Source: BS150m-G50 sp964517435 | GTDB lineage: Bacteria > CAIWAD01 > BS150m-G50 | NCBI GenBank assembly: GCA_964517435.1 | Contig: CAZFEC010000010.1 | Coordinates: 14,402 to 78,401 of the forward strand | Length of the DNA: 64,000 nucleotides | Reading direction: 5' to 3' | Part shown: one piece after another, positions 33,026-42,263 of the stretch | Layout of the letters: every line of letters starts with the position of its first letter | Position numbering within the stretch: the first letter of the stretch is position 1 | Position numbers and translations under genes: made by a program | The notes under the pieces: generated by a model | Database searches by the model: none | The model's input: the letters and a program-made list of their open reading frames with translations, nothing else | Told to the model about the DNA's origin: nothing

Positions 33026-34178
33026 GGCATTATATTCGTTTCAGAATCTGAAGAATACAGCCTTATTCGTCCAGGATCAACACAGTGTTCTAGGGCAACT
33101 CCAGGGGGAGGTTTTAGAGAGTATTCTTGCGCAACTGGTGGAGAAGATTGAGAAATGCGACACATCTAGTATAACAGCGTTTGCACGCGCACTAACGCGC
33201 AAGGAAACAGGACTTCTGCTTCATGTTTTAGTGCAGGATTACTCTTCCGGGCTGATCAGTAAGACATTACAAATCATCGACATACGGGCTAAACCACGGC
33301 AACTTGCCATAGGTTGGTTTCTATTCAAGAATTATCCTAGCAGTCAACAGCTACGAGAAGGACTAGTCGCTGTAGCATCCTCGCTGGATCCAAAGCAAAT
33401 CCGATCATCGAGTGTGTCCGAGAGAGCGTTTCGAATTTTCGGAGCGAGCGATATTGACGAAGCTCTAGTAGAAGACCTGACACAATCCAATGCTCTGCTT
33501 GTAGACTGGCTGTCACAAGATTCACCTTATAAGGATAAATCGCAGGCGGCAAGCATTCCGCTTTACAGGTGGTTACAGGACATGATACTTGTCAAGGGGA
33601 ACCGTTATCTTCTTCTTCGCCACGGGATAAACCAAATAGACACATGGTTCTCTGGCTTGCAGGCAAAACATTATCAAAGCGCTTCAGCGAATTACATCAA
33701 CTCGCTTCAGGAACAGGAATGGCTTGTAAGTAGGATCGAAGAGATTGTATCGCGCTTCGGGTTGCCAGCTTCCCAAAGCGACTTCTGGCTAAAGGTTGAC
33801 GTTTCTAAAAAGCAAGCAATCCAGAGGCTTATCGGCCACAGGTTGATTGCGGAGTTTTTTGAAGATGTTGATGATCCGAATGGAAGGTTCTTCTTCTGGC
33901 AAGAGTATGTAGACTATCTTACCGGTGTAGTGTATCCCAGTAGCAGGTCCAGGATACTGCTTAAGTTCACCAATTTCCTACTCGTAGAATTCCGTGATAT
34001 AGGAAATGCGGGTTACATTTATCCTCTAGACGAGCATAGATGGCTTGAAACTGTAGTTGCTGATGATTCACGATCGCACCAGGACTGTAAGGATCAATAC
34101 AGAGCTTCTTACCGGATTATTCACAGTAAGAACTGGCAAAGCAACGTTGAAGATTTCCTTGAATGGCAGCTCTTATGA
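33018..34178 (+). CDS. zorC: Zorya system protein ZorC (EH_Signature domain)
   Basis: 386 aa. Helical protein whose C-terminus (RASYRIIHSKNWQSNVEDFL) fits the EH_Signature domain of ZorC. Earlier helices (FFFWQEYVDYLTGVVYP) are also typical. ZorC is reported as a cytoplasmic DNA-binding effector partner recruited by the ZorAB tail. I chose a GTG start at 33018 preceded by GGAG; the frame is open to a TTG at 33003. Overlaps with zorB before and zorD after show tight coupling. Assignment rests strongly on the operon order A-B-C-D. Confidence 0.85.
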   Translation: MTEALYSFQNLKNTALFVQDQHSVLGQLQGEVLESILAQLVEKIEKCDTSSITAFARALTRKETGLLLHVLVQDYSSGLISKTLQIIDIRAKPRQLAIGWFLFKNYPSSQQLREGLVAVASSLDPKQIRSSSVSERAFRIFGASDIDEALVEDLTQSNALLVDWLSQDSPYKDKSQAASIPLYRWLQDMILVKGNRYLLLRHGINQIDTWFSGLQAKHYQSASANYINSLQEQEWLVSRIEEIVSRFGLPASQSDFWLKVDVSKKQAIQRLIGHRLIAEFFEDVDDPNGRFFFWQEYVDYLTGVVYPSSRSRILLKFTNFLLVEFRDIGNAGYIYPLDEHRWLETVVADDSRSHQDCKDQYRASYRIIHSKNWQSNVEDFLEWQLL

Positions 34179-36949
34179 CAAACCAATACGCTGATTGCAA
34201 AACAAGTTGGGATCTGAATAGTGCCGGTCTTCAGTTTGAAGTGATCGGCGAAACGCCTCCTGTTAATCAACTAATGCTTCTATCACCGCGCGTCCGACAA
34301 CAATGCCAGATTCTGAGAGAGTTAGAACTGGATGGAACTGCATTAAAAGCTAACGGTTTCAGGTGGATTATTCCACCTGACGAAGTATATGCGATTGAGA
34401 GTGAAGAACGAGAGATATTGGGGTTACCCACTCCGTCGAAAATAAAAGCCAGCGTTATCACACAAAGAGAAAGGGTTGAACGTATTCGGAGACTTGGACT
34501 CGACTTACGACACCCTGAACACGGAGTGCTTACCGGTGCAAAAAGATATGGAGGTTTCATTGCTGTTGGTGGTGGTGAGTTCGTCTTGATGAGTTCCGAG
34601 CTAAGAGAGTTGGATAAACACCTTCAGAACGGGCCTGAAGTGGAGTCCTATGAGTCTACAGCAGCAGCGCAACAAGCCTATCATGCGACCGCTCAGAGAT
34701 TAGCCAGGGTAGCTGGAGTTGAAGTTGAATCATGGCTGAAAAGAGAGGAATACCTCTTTCCAGCAACAATCGGTGTGACGTTAGATGGCAACGTTGATCA
34801 GGGCTTAATCATCCACCCAAATGCTGAAGGCGTGAAGGAAGAGGTACTGCAAAGTCGTTTGGAGAAGAGTGCGGGTAAGAAAGGTGTGATATGGGTAAGT
34901 GATGGCAGGAAGAGAATCCGAATGGTCCTCAGCCCTGAGCAGCGCAGAATCGTTCAAGACTTGGAGAAGAAAGGTAAACGCATTTCTCCAGAAGAACTTG
35001 GGTCTTTCATCGATAATCCCGATGAGTTCTTACCGGAGGGTATTGACCTCTCTGAGTTTTCAAAACGAGTCAAGGGGTTAAAGCTGCGTGTGTATGATTC
35101 GAGGCCGTATGTCCATATTAGAAAGGACAAACTTAAGTGGTTCCCAACAGTGAGTGTTAAGCTGAACCAGGAAACAGCGGATCATAGCAGAAAGGGGACT
35201 GCTGATGAAGATACTCCCCCGTTAGATAGTGGTGACTTTCTGGAAAAAGCTAAAACTGCTATGGCTGAGGGGAGATCGCACTTTGTTCATAATGGAGCGA
35301 TAATCAGATTTGATCCAAACACTGTTGAATCTCTTTCGAAGGTCGAAGAAATCGCTGGCCCCAGATTCAATGGGGGTATCACGGGAACCCCAAATTATAT
35401 CCTGGATATATTTGAAAATCTGAATGCTTTGGAATACTCAATTGAAGCTGAGCAAATCGAAGAAGAAGATCAACAAAACCTCGTCCGTGAAATACTATCG
35501 TTCCAACAGCCTCAGATTCTGAATGCTAACTTGAAACCATTTCAAGATGTAGGCTACCGCTGGTTAAGAACACTCGACCAACGAAAACGAGGTGGTCTGC
35601 TTGCAGATGATATGGGGCTAGGGAAGACCCTACAAGTAATCGGATTACTTGCTGCCCGTAAAGAAGAAACCAGATCTGCACCATCACTAGTTGTCGTACC
35701 AAAAACACTGATAGACAATTGGTATGAAGAGATCCAGAGATTCTGCCCGACATTGCGAATTGGCAATTACAGGGGTGGTGATGTTTCTGGCCAAGAAGAC
35801 TTCATCCACTACGACGTTGTTTTAGTAACTTATGAAACCCTTCGTCGCAATCAACTTCACCTTGCTCGAACAGACTGGAGAGTTGTTATCTGCGACGAAG
35901 CACAGGCTATCAAGAATCCCACCACAGGCAGGACGACTGCTGTAAAAGGGCTTAAGTCAGAAATGCGCGTGGCTATGACCGGTACTCCTGTGGAGAATGG
36001 ATTATCCGAGTTGTGGTCGATTATGGATTGGGTTCAGCCAGGATTACTCAATTCGCGACAGGAGTTTCGTGACTTTTTTGAGAAACCTATTGTTGGAGCG
36101 ACAGACGATGAAGAACGTACGAATAGTGTCAGGAAACTACAGGCAAAGATTAATGACCACTATCTACGACGTCTAAAAACCGAAGTGCTCGAAGGAATGC
36201 CCAAAAAGGAGGTGATAATCGAACGGGCGCAATTGAGTGACTTGCAGTTGAATCATTACATTTCACTGGTAGAACAGGCTCGCGAGGGTGGTAGAGGGGT
36301 GATGTTGGCATGCTTGCAGAAATTACTCCTGTTATGTGCTTGCCCTTGGGATGATGAACAATTAAGCAAAGCTGTTGGTAGCGATAGTGAGCTTGAGGAA
36401 TGCCCGAAGCTAAGACTACTTTTTGAAGTACTAGATGCTGTGAAAACAAGTGATGAGAAAGCTCTGATCTTTCTGGATAGAAAGCCCGTGCAGCGCATGC
36501 TGCAGAACGTTCTCTTCCACCGGTACGGTTTTGCGCCTGATTTGATTAATGGTGATATTACAGAGGGGCGGCAAGGGTTGGTGAATCGATTTAACAGTTC
36601 GAGTGGTTTCAATCTTATGATTCTTTCAACCCGTGTTGGTGGTACAGGACTGAATATCACTTCAGCAAACCATGTAATCCACTATATGAGGCCCTGGAAT
36701 CCCGCCATAGAGAACCAGGCAACTGATCGCGTATATAGAATTGGGCAGGATAAACCAGTCAGTGTTTACGTCCCGATAGCTACATGGCCGAACGGTCAAG
36801 ATAAATCTGTAGAGGAGGTTTTGGCGGACTTAATAGAAGCGAAAACACAACTTGCTGAAAATGTTATTATACCAACAGCAAGAGTATCGTTAGAGGACGA
36901 TGTAATGAAAAGGGTGTTTCGTAGCAAAGAGTCAAAGACAGCCGATTAG
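34163..36949 (+). CDS. zorD: Zorya system effector ZorD, SNF2-family helicase
   Basis: 928 aa. The N-terminal 430 residues are a poorly conserved domain. A full SNF2 helicase follows: GLLADDMGLGKTLQVIGLLA (Walker A, near residue 480), VVICDEAQAIKN (DEAQ, near 577), AMTGTPVENGLSELWS, and motifs V-VI LSTRVGGTGLNITSANHV and QATDRVYRIGQ. ZorD acts on invading DNA as the Zorya effector. Start ATG 34163 overlaps the end of zorC; ATG 34175, which overlaps the stop, is equally possible. It ends the operon and converges on the metallopeptidase gene. Confidence 0.93.
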   Translation: MAALMTNQYADCKTSWDLNSAGLQFEVIGETPPVNQLMLLSPRVRQQCQILRELELDGTALKANGFRWIIPPDEVYAIESEEREILGLPTPSKIKASVITQRERVERIRRLGLDLRHPEHGVLTGAKRYGGFIAVGGGEFVLMSSELRELDKHLQNGPEVESYESTAAAQQAYHATAQRLARVAGVEVESWLKREEYLFPATIGVTLDGNVDQGLIIHPNAEGVKEEVLQSRLEKSAGKKGVIWVSDGRKRIRMVLSPEQRRIVQDLEKKGKRISPEELGSFIDNPDEFLPEGIDLSEFSKRVKGLKLRVYDSRPYVHIRKDKLKWFPTVSVKLNQETADHSRKGTADEDTPPLDSGDFLEKAKTAMAEGRSHFVHNGAIIRFDPNTVESLSKVEEIAGPRFNGGITGTPNYILDIFENLNALEYSIEAEQIEEEDQQNLVREILSFQQPQILNANLKPFQDVGYRWLRTLDQRKRGGLLADDMGLGKTLQVIGLLAARKEETRSAPSLVVVPKTLIDNWYEEIQRFCPTLRIGNYRGGDVSGQEDFIHYDVVLVTYETLRRNQLHLARTDWRVVICDEAQAIKNPTTGRTTAVKGLKSEMRVAMTGTPVENGLSELWSIMDWVQPGLLNSRQEFRDFFEKPIVGATDDEERTNSVRKLQAKINDHYLRRLKTEVLEGMPKKEVIIERAQLSDLQLNHYISLVEQAREGGRGVMLACLQKLLLLCACPWDDEQLSKAVGSDSELEECPKLRLLFEVLDAVKTSDEKALIFLDRKPVQRMLQNVLFHRYGFAPDLINGDITEGRQGLVNRFNSSSGFNLMILSTRVGGTGLNITSANHVIHYMRPWNPAIENQATDRVYRIGQDKPVSVYVPIATWPNGQDKSVEEVLADLIEAKTQLAENVIIPTARVSLEDDVMKRVFRSKESKTAD

Positions 36950-37021
36950 TTAGGTCCTTTACTTAACCTAAGTGATGTTATCAACCACCTTTACTCGAAT
37001 AGTCCTTTGTGTGACGAAAAC

Positions 37022-37765
37022 CTATTCTACCCCCCCCAGCAGACTAATTTCTAATTCCCCCTTCAACTTCTTCCACTGCGGCACTTCAGAGGCCAGCAGA
37101 TCGTAAAACGCGCGACCGTGCTTCCTATGCTTCACATGACACAACTCATGGATAATGACATAGTCAATATGCCGTGTCGCGGCCTTGATAAGCTCTTGAT
37201 TCAGAATCACCCGATAGGTCTTCTGTGAATAGCTCCCCCAGCGCCGGGTCATCTGCTTGACCATCAATCCAGGCGTCTCCCTGTAGTTGAACTTCGCAAC
37301 ACAAGCCTGCAGCCGTTCGACGAAAACACTGTGCGCTCTTTCCCGGTACCACGCCTCAATAAGTTCTCGATTATGTGCAGGTTTCTTCGGCTGGGAGGTG
37401 AATACGGTTAGCGTCCCATACTGAAGCGAGACCCGTTCCCTGCTTCTATCATTGCGAATCAGCAACTTGTAGTTCCGGCCGCGGTATCTGAAGGTTTCGC
37501 CACTGACAAATCGCTTCTCAGGACTCTGCTTGAACTGCGCGAAGTAACGCTGCTGTTTCAGCACCCATCGGAACTTCCGGCGCAGAAAGCAGTCGATGCG
37601 TTCGTCTGCCGCTTTCAGTGGCGCCTTCAAGACTACTGTTTGTGAGGGGAGCACAGACACAGCGATGGTTTTTCTCCCCTCCAACACCAGGTGGTAATCG
37701 AAAGAAACTTCCTGGTGAGAGAAATGCCGCTTGACCGAATCTGTGATCCTGAGTTCGTCATTCAT
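37022..37765 (-). CDS. YgjP/DUF45-family metal-dependent hydrolase
   Basis: 247 aa SprT-like zincin. The active-site motif YVIIHELCHVKHRKHGRAFY has HELCH plus the downstream His. MTRRWGSYSQKTYRVILNQ is the family block that precedes it. YgjP-like proteins are often encoded at the end of type I restriction operons, presumably for control or turnover, though the role is unproven. ATG 37765 overlaps the hsdR stop by four bases, so it is the last gene of this minus-strand operon. Confidence 0.9.
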   Translation of the reverse strand: MNDELRITDSVKRHFSHQEVSFDYHLVLEGRKTIAVSVLPSQTVVLKAPLKAADERIDCFLRRKFRWVLKQQRYFAQFKQSPEKRFVSGETFRYRGRNYKLLIRNDRSRERVSLQYGTLTVFTSQPKKPAHNRELIEAWYRERAHSVFVERLQACVAKFNYRETPGLMVKQMTRRWGSYSQKTYRVILNQELIKAATRHIDYVIIHELCHVKHRKHGRAFYDLLASEVPQWKKLKGELEISLLGGVE

Positions 37766-40700
37766 TGAGTCCGGTTCTCCACCCCCAGATTCCAGACCAG
37801 CGTAATCATGTTGTCGATTTCGTCTGTGGATAAAGGAATGCTGTACTCGTCCCTGGCGACATCGAAAAGGTAATCCTCCAACGCCATTCGAACTCGACGC
37901 TGCACCTCGATATTCCGGTGCCAATCAACAATCTTGTCTCTCTCTACCAACTTATACATGGCCTGAGCCATCTCGCTAAGCTGATCCGGGGTGACGGAAT
38001 GAGCTTCTAGCTCAGTCTTGAGGTTCCGGTAGAATGGATGGAATTCCTTCCTTTCCTTGATTACTTCAGGGATATCATCGGCCTCATACCCGCTTACCTG
38101 CTGCTGGTACTCCTGTACGAGCATCAGCAGCGCCTTCAGGTCCTCCTGCCGAGCGTCCTTCAGCTCCTCAATCAGTTTCTTGATCTTGTCACTGAACCGC
38201 CTGTAGAATTCCGGATCCCGGTGATAGTTCTCCTTGATTGTCCGTTTTGTCTGAGCAGCAATCGCTTCGGCCTTCGACCGGTCTGATAGACCACGTTCGG
38301 TGCTGGTAATGTATGCATTGAATTCCGTCGGCTCGCTGATCTGCAGCGGCTCGGTCAGCTCTATCACATAGTCGGAAGAAACGTGCTTGTCCAGAATGCG
38401 GCGGATCTGGTCCTCATACTTCGAGAAATCGATCTCCTCCGCATGCTTGATCTTCTGGATCTTTTTCAGTTCCACGAATCGCTTGAGGTCACGCTGGTAC
38501 CTGCGCAGCTTGTCGGCGTCGAACTTCTGCGTGAAGTCGTAGAGCATCTGACAGGTCGCGTACTGTTTCATGTATTCATTCACCAGCTCATAGAAATGCT
38601 CGCGCGTTTCGACATCCTCCTCCAGAACGCGGACATAGGCTTCGGTGTCCTGCTGGTTCTTCACCGCGGTGAATATCGCATGCAGCTCCTGGTACACCCG
38701 CTCCAGTTCAGCGACCTTCTCGTCTGAATTGAGCAGGGCACGTTCGATGTCCTCGGGATCATAGTTCGAGAACAGCTGTATTGCGTTATACAGGTTCTGC
38801 GCATTCTTCGAATAGTCGATGACAAAACCGTTGACCTTGGCCTCACGGCCTTCGTCGCCATCAAAGAGGCGGTTCACACGTGCAATAGCCTGCAGCAGGT
38901 TATGATCCCTGAGCTGCTTGGCGAGATATAGAAAAGTGTTGCGGGGCGCGTCAAAACCGGTCAGCAGCTTGTCTACCACGATCAGGATGCGAACACCTTC
39001 CGGATTCTCCTTGAAGTCCCTGATCAGGTTCTTCTCCCGCGTTTCCAGTGAGGTTCCATGCCTGTGTTTCTCCTCGCCGAGCCAGGCGGCTACGATCTTC
39101 TTGTGCTCCGGAAGCTTGTCATCCTCCTCTTTGTCCGCCGTATCGGATATGATCACCTCGACTGAAACCTGCTCCTGCAGATCAAAGGCTTTCTGGAACA
39201 TCACAGCGGCGTACTTTGAGGGGGCGACGACCTGCGCCTTCAGGCCTGTGCCGAGGAACTGCCGGTAGTGGTTCAGGATATCCAGCGCTATCGTTTCTAT
39301 GCGCTGAGAAGTCTCCTCGATTATCTGTGATGAATTGAACTTCTGCTGAAGATCCTGTTTCTGCTGTTCCGTCAGATCCCGGGTGATCTGATCGTAGAAC
39401 TGGTCAAGGAGTGCACGTTGAACGCGCTGTTCCACAAACCGGGGCTGATAGATCAACGGCAGAACGACACCATCCTGTTCGGCTTCCGATATTGTGTAGG
39501 CGTCGATCATCCCGCCGAACTTCTGTTCGCTGGTTTTCTCGCGCTTCATCAGCGGGGTGCCGGTGAAACCGATCTGGCACGCCCGCGGCAGGAACAGGTT
39601 CAGCTCGATGTTGGCCTTGCCCGCCTGAGAGCGATGCGCCTCGTCGATCAGGATGAAGACGTTCGGATCGTCGTCCACGAAATCCCGCATTGCACTGGAC
39701 GCTTCGAACTTGTGAATCAGCGAGGTTATGACCCGCTGGTCTTTCTCCCTGATCAGGCGCAGCAGTTCTCTGGCACTGCGGGTGCGTTTGACCTCCTTCT
39801 TGATATTGCAGGCGGCAAAAGTGTCGCTGATCTGCTTGTCCAGATCGCGCCGGTCGGTGACCACGACAACACGCGGCAGCTCAATGTCTGGATCATCGAT
39901 CAGGCATTTGACCAGCATCACCATCGTCAGGCTCTTCCCGGTACCCTGAGTATGCCAGATTAAACCGCCCTGGCGCCTGCCCTGTTCGTCGCATGTCTTC
40001 AGCCGCCTCAGCGCCTTTTTGATCGCGAAGTACTGCGGGTAGCGCGCGATCTTTTTGATGTTGCTGTCATAGAGGATGAAGTTGCGGATCAGGTCCAGTA
40101 GGCGCTCCGGGCGGAGCAGGCTGTAGATGCCGCGATCCTGCTCTGTGACTGTTCGCTCCGCAGTCTGTGTGAAATTCTGACGGATCAGATCGTTCGCGAC
40201 CTGGGAGACAACAGCCGGATCAACCGGCTGGTTGATGACTGCCGCAACTTCAGCGTCAGATGTCTCGGCATCAGCATCCTTCTCCTTCCAGTGGGCATAG
40301 AAGCGCGCGGGTGTGAGCATGGTGCCGTATTTCAACTCACGCACATTGGTGGCGATCAGTATCTGCGGGAAGAGGAAGAACTTCGGCGTTTCGTGCCGGC
40401 CCTGGTTGCGCACCATCTGCGCAACCGCGTCATCCACCTTGACAGATTCCTTCTTGTTTTCGATCACCGCAAAGGGGAATCCGTTAACGAACAGGACGAT
40501 ATCGGGGCGGCGCTCATGTCCTTCCGCAAGCTCGAATTCGGCACAGACGTGGAAGGTGTTGTTTTCCGGCGATGCGAAGTCGATGAACCTCAGTTGGGGA
40601 GATACGCGGCGTCCGTTCACCAGTTCCGAAACAGAGCGGCCGGCGATCAGCAGGGAGTAGATCTCTTCTGACGCTCGGTAAGCGCCGTCACCCATCTGGA

Positions 40701-40941
40701 TGCTGTTCTCCGCTTCGAAGATCGCGTCGCGGATGCTCTTGTCGGAAATGCTGTCGCTGTTGATTCTGCGCAGAGCCTCGAAGGCGATGTCGCGGAGGAT
40801 GTACTGCGAGGTGTTCTCCCGCATTGCGGTAATTTCGGCACGCGGGATGTATTTATAACCTAGATTCGCCAGCTCCAGCAGGGCCGGGATCTGGGAGGCG
40901 GAGGCCTCGTCGAAATCGGGGAGGTCGAATTCGTGACTCAT
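37762..40941 (-). CDS. hsdR: Type I restriction endonuclease subunit R
   Basis: 1059 aa, the motor and nuclease subunit. N-terminal PD-(D/E)XK nuclease: RRPDIVLFVNGFPFAVIENK with D and E-x-K. Helicase core: HTQGTGKSLTMVML (Walker A, near residue 330), VFILIDEAHRSQ (DEAH), IGFTGTPLM, and a C-terminal RecA-like domain ending in LLQAIARVNRLFDG. A helical C-terminal domain binds the HsdMS methylase. Length is normal. Start and stop overlap hsdS and the YgjP gene by four bases each. It cuts unmodified DNA after translocation when complexed with HsdM and HsdS. Confidence 0.96.
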   Translation of the reverse strand: MSHEFDLPDFDEASASQIPALLELANLGYKYIPRAEITAMRENTSQYILRDIAFEALRRINSDSISDKSIRDAIFEAENSIQMGDGAYRASEEIYSLLIAGRSVSELVNGRRVSPQLRFIDFASPENNTFHVCAEFELAEGHERRPDIVLFVNGFPFAVIENKKESVKVDDAVAQMVRNQGRHETPKFFLFPQILIATNVRELKYGTMLTPARFYAHWKEKDADAETSDAEVAAVINQPVDPAVVSQVANDLIRQNFTQTAERTVTEQDRGIYSLLRPERLLDLIRNFILYDSNIKKIARYPQYFAIKKALRRLKTCDEQGRRQGGLIWHTQGTGKSLTMVMLVKCLIDDPDIELPRVVVVTDRRDLDKQISDTFAACNIKKEVKRTRSARELLRLIREKDQRVITSLIHKFEASSAMRDFVDDDPNVFILIDEAHRSQAGKANIELNLFLPRACQIGFTGTPLMKREKTSEQKFGGMIDAYTISEAEQDGVVLPLIYQPRFVEQRVQRALLDQFYDQITRDLTEQQKQDLQQKFNSSQIIEETSQRIETIALDILNHYRQFLGTGLKAQVVAPSKYAAVMFQKAFDLQEQVSVEVIISDTADKEEDDKLPEHKKIVAAWLGEEKHRHGTSLETREKNLIRDFKENPEGVRILIVVDKLLTGFDAPRNTFLYLAKQLRDHNLLQAIARVNRLFDGDEGREAKVNGFVIDYSKNAQNLYNAIQLFSNYDPEDIERALLNSDEKVAELERVYQELHAIFTAVKNQQDTEAYVRVLEEDVETREHFYELVNEYMKQYATCQMLYDFTQKFDADKLRRYQRDLKRFVELKKIQKIKHAEEIDFSKYEDQIRRILDKHVSSDYVIELTEPLQISEPTEFNAYITSTERGLSDRSKAEAIAAQTKRTIKENYHRDPEFYRRFSDKIKKLIEELKDARQEDLKALLMLVQEYQQQVSGYEADDIPEVIKERKEFHPFYRNLKTELEAHSVTPDQLSEMAQAMYKLVERDKIVDWHRNIEVQRRVRMALEDYLFDVARDEYSIPLSTDEIDNMITLVWNLGVENRTQ

Positions 40942-42263
40942 GTTGCATCTCCGCTGTCAGCGGTAGATGAGGTCTTGTTGACGAATTGAGGCAGGCGGAT
41001 GGTGCCGGTGACCAGGTTATTGAGGAGGAAGCGTTTTTGGGATTTGAGGGCGGCTAGTTTGGACACAAGGATTGCTATCTCTTTTTCAAGACAAATGAAA
41101 ACAGAAGCAATTGCCGACTGTTCCTGCTCTTGTGTTGGAAGCGCCAGCCGATTGGACAGAAATGTCGAATTTGTAATGTTGATCGTATTCTTTGCGCCTT
41201 TCTGAATGATTGGTCTCAGATAATTGCCCGTATTTATTTTGGATTCGAAGTAGCAGTCGAGTAGTAGTCCAAGTGATGTGGTGACTGGTGTGAAGACCCC
41301 GTAAAGAGGGGATACAATGACACTCTCTGAAAGCCTGCTTTGCTTGATGATACCATATGGGAAATCGCCCGTAGGGCTCTTTGTATATACTATATCGCCC
41401 GGCTTCACGAGATTATACCTTGAAGTGTCTACTGCAGCAAATGATCGCCCCATATGCTCGACCTGGTTTACTAATCCTTTGTGCACTGAAACAGAGTACA
41501 CCGTTTCTCTACCGGAGCTTGTCTCTTTGTGTTCATGGAGAACTTCGCCCAAGCGCACTTCTTTCCATTCCCTATCAAATCCAGGTAGCCGTTGCTTCCC
41601 AGAGAGCAACCTCTGCATCAACCCTTTCTTGATGATTCGCTTCTTTTCGAGCTTTCGCTCATGTTCTCGAATCGCCTTGTCCCAGCATTCCAGGATTTCG
41701 GCTATGGCTTTTTGCTCGGGGAGGGGGGGGAGGGGGATGGGGAGAGCTATGAATTGCTCTCTTGTAAGATGTGCGAAGCTGGTCTCTCCGATGAAACCAC
41801 GTATACGTGGTGTCCGAACTGCTTTATACAAGAAGCTCATGGCAAAGAAAGGGGACACATTTTTCTTTCTGGGGCGGAGACGATGCAGCGCCTTCTGAAA
41901 ATAGCATGGACTTATCTCCTCATGCCATATGGCGCATCGACCGATTTCGCCTCCCTCGCAAACAAGAAGATCGCCATCTCTCAGCTCAAATTTCTCCTTC
42001 TCGCTCTGAGAAAAAGCCATCGTGCGTACGTCTGAAAGGTCAAAGCCTCCCCAACGAACATTGAAATTTGCTAAGTAGGAACTTTGACCTCTCGCTTCTC
42101 TCGCCTTCTTGCTTAGCATCTTTCCAAGCTGAATCTCAAATATATCGCCGAAAGAAGGGCATTCCCATTCCATGGGAATCCACCCGACTTTCGTCTTCTT
42201 GTAGCCTGGCCGATTGTGGTTGTTGAGATTCATTATTCTTCTACTGTGACGAATTTGAATCAT
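40938..42263 (-). CDS. hsdS: Type I specificity subunit S (two-domain)
   Basis: 441 aa DNA-recognition subunit. Two target-recognition domains are visible, the first after GYKKTKVGWIPMEW and the second after WKEVRLGEVLHEHKE, each followed by a conserved helix: PLPPLPEQKAIAEILECWDK and ALPTQEQEQSAIASVFICLE. ATG 42263 overlaps the stop of the upstream gene by four bases; ATG 42233 starts nearer the recognised family sequence (MNLNNHNRPGYK). It sits just before hsdR, while hsdM lies two genes upstream, an unusual spread. Confidence 0.92.
   Translation of the reverse strand: MIQIRHSRRIMNLNNHNRPGYKKTKVGWIPMEWECPSFGDIFEIQLGKMLSKKAREARGQSSYLANFNVRWGGFDLSDVRTMAFSQSEKEKFELRDGDLLVCEGGEIGRCAIWHEEISPCYFQKALHRLRPRKKNVSPFFAMSFLYKAVRTPRIRGFIGETSFAHLTREQFIALPIPLPPLPEQKAIAEILECWDKAIREHERKLEKKRIIKKGLMQRLLSGKQRLPGFDREWKEVRLGEVLHEHKETSSGRETVYSVSVHKGLVNQVEHMGRSFAAVDTSRYNLVKPGDIVYTKSPTGDFPYGIIKQSRLSESVIVSPLYGVFTPVTTSLGLLLDCYFESKINTGNYLRPIIQKGAKNTINITNSTFLSNRLALPTQEQEQSAIASVFICLEKEIAILVSKLAALKSQKRFLLNNLVTGTIRLPQFVNKTSSTADSGDAT

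Noticed and set aside
36950..36971. Small inverted repeat TTAGGT/ACCTAA as a terminator between zorD and the YgjP gene
   Set aside because: Only six base pairs and no T run.
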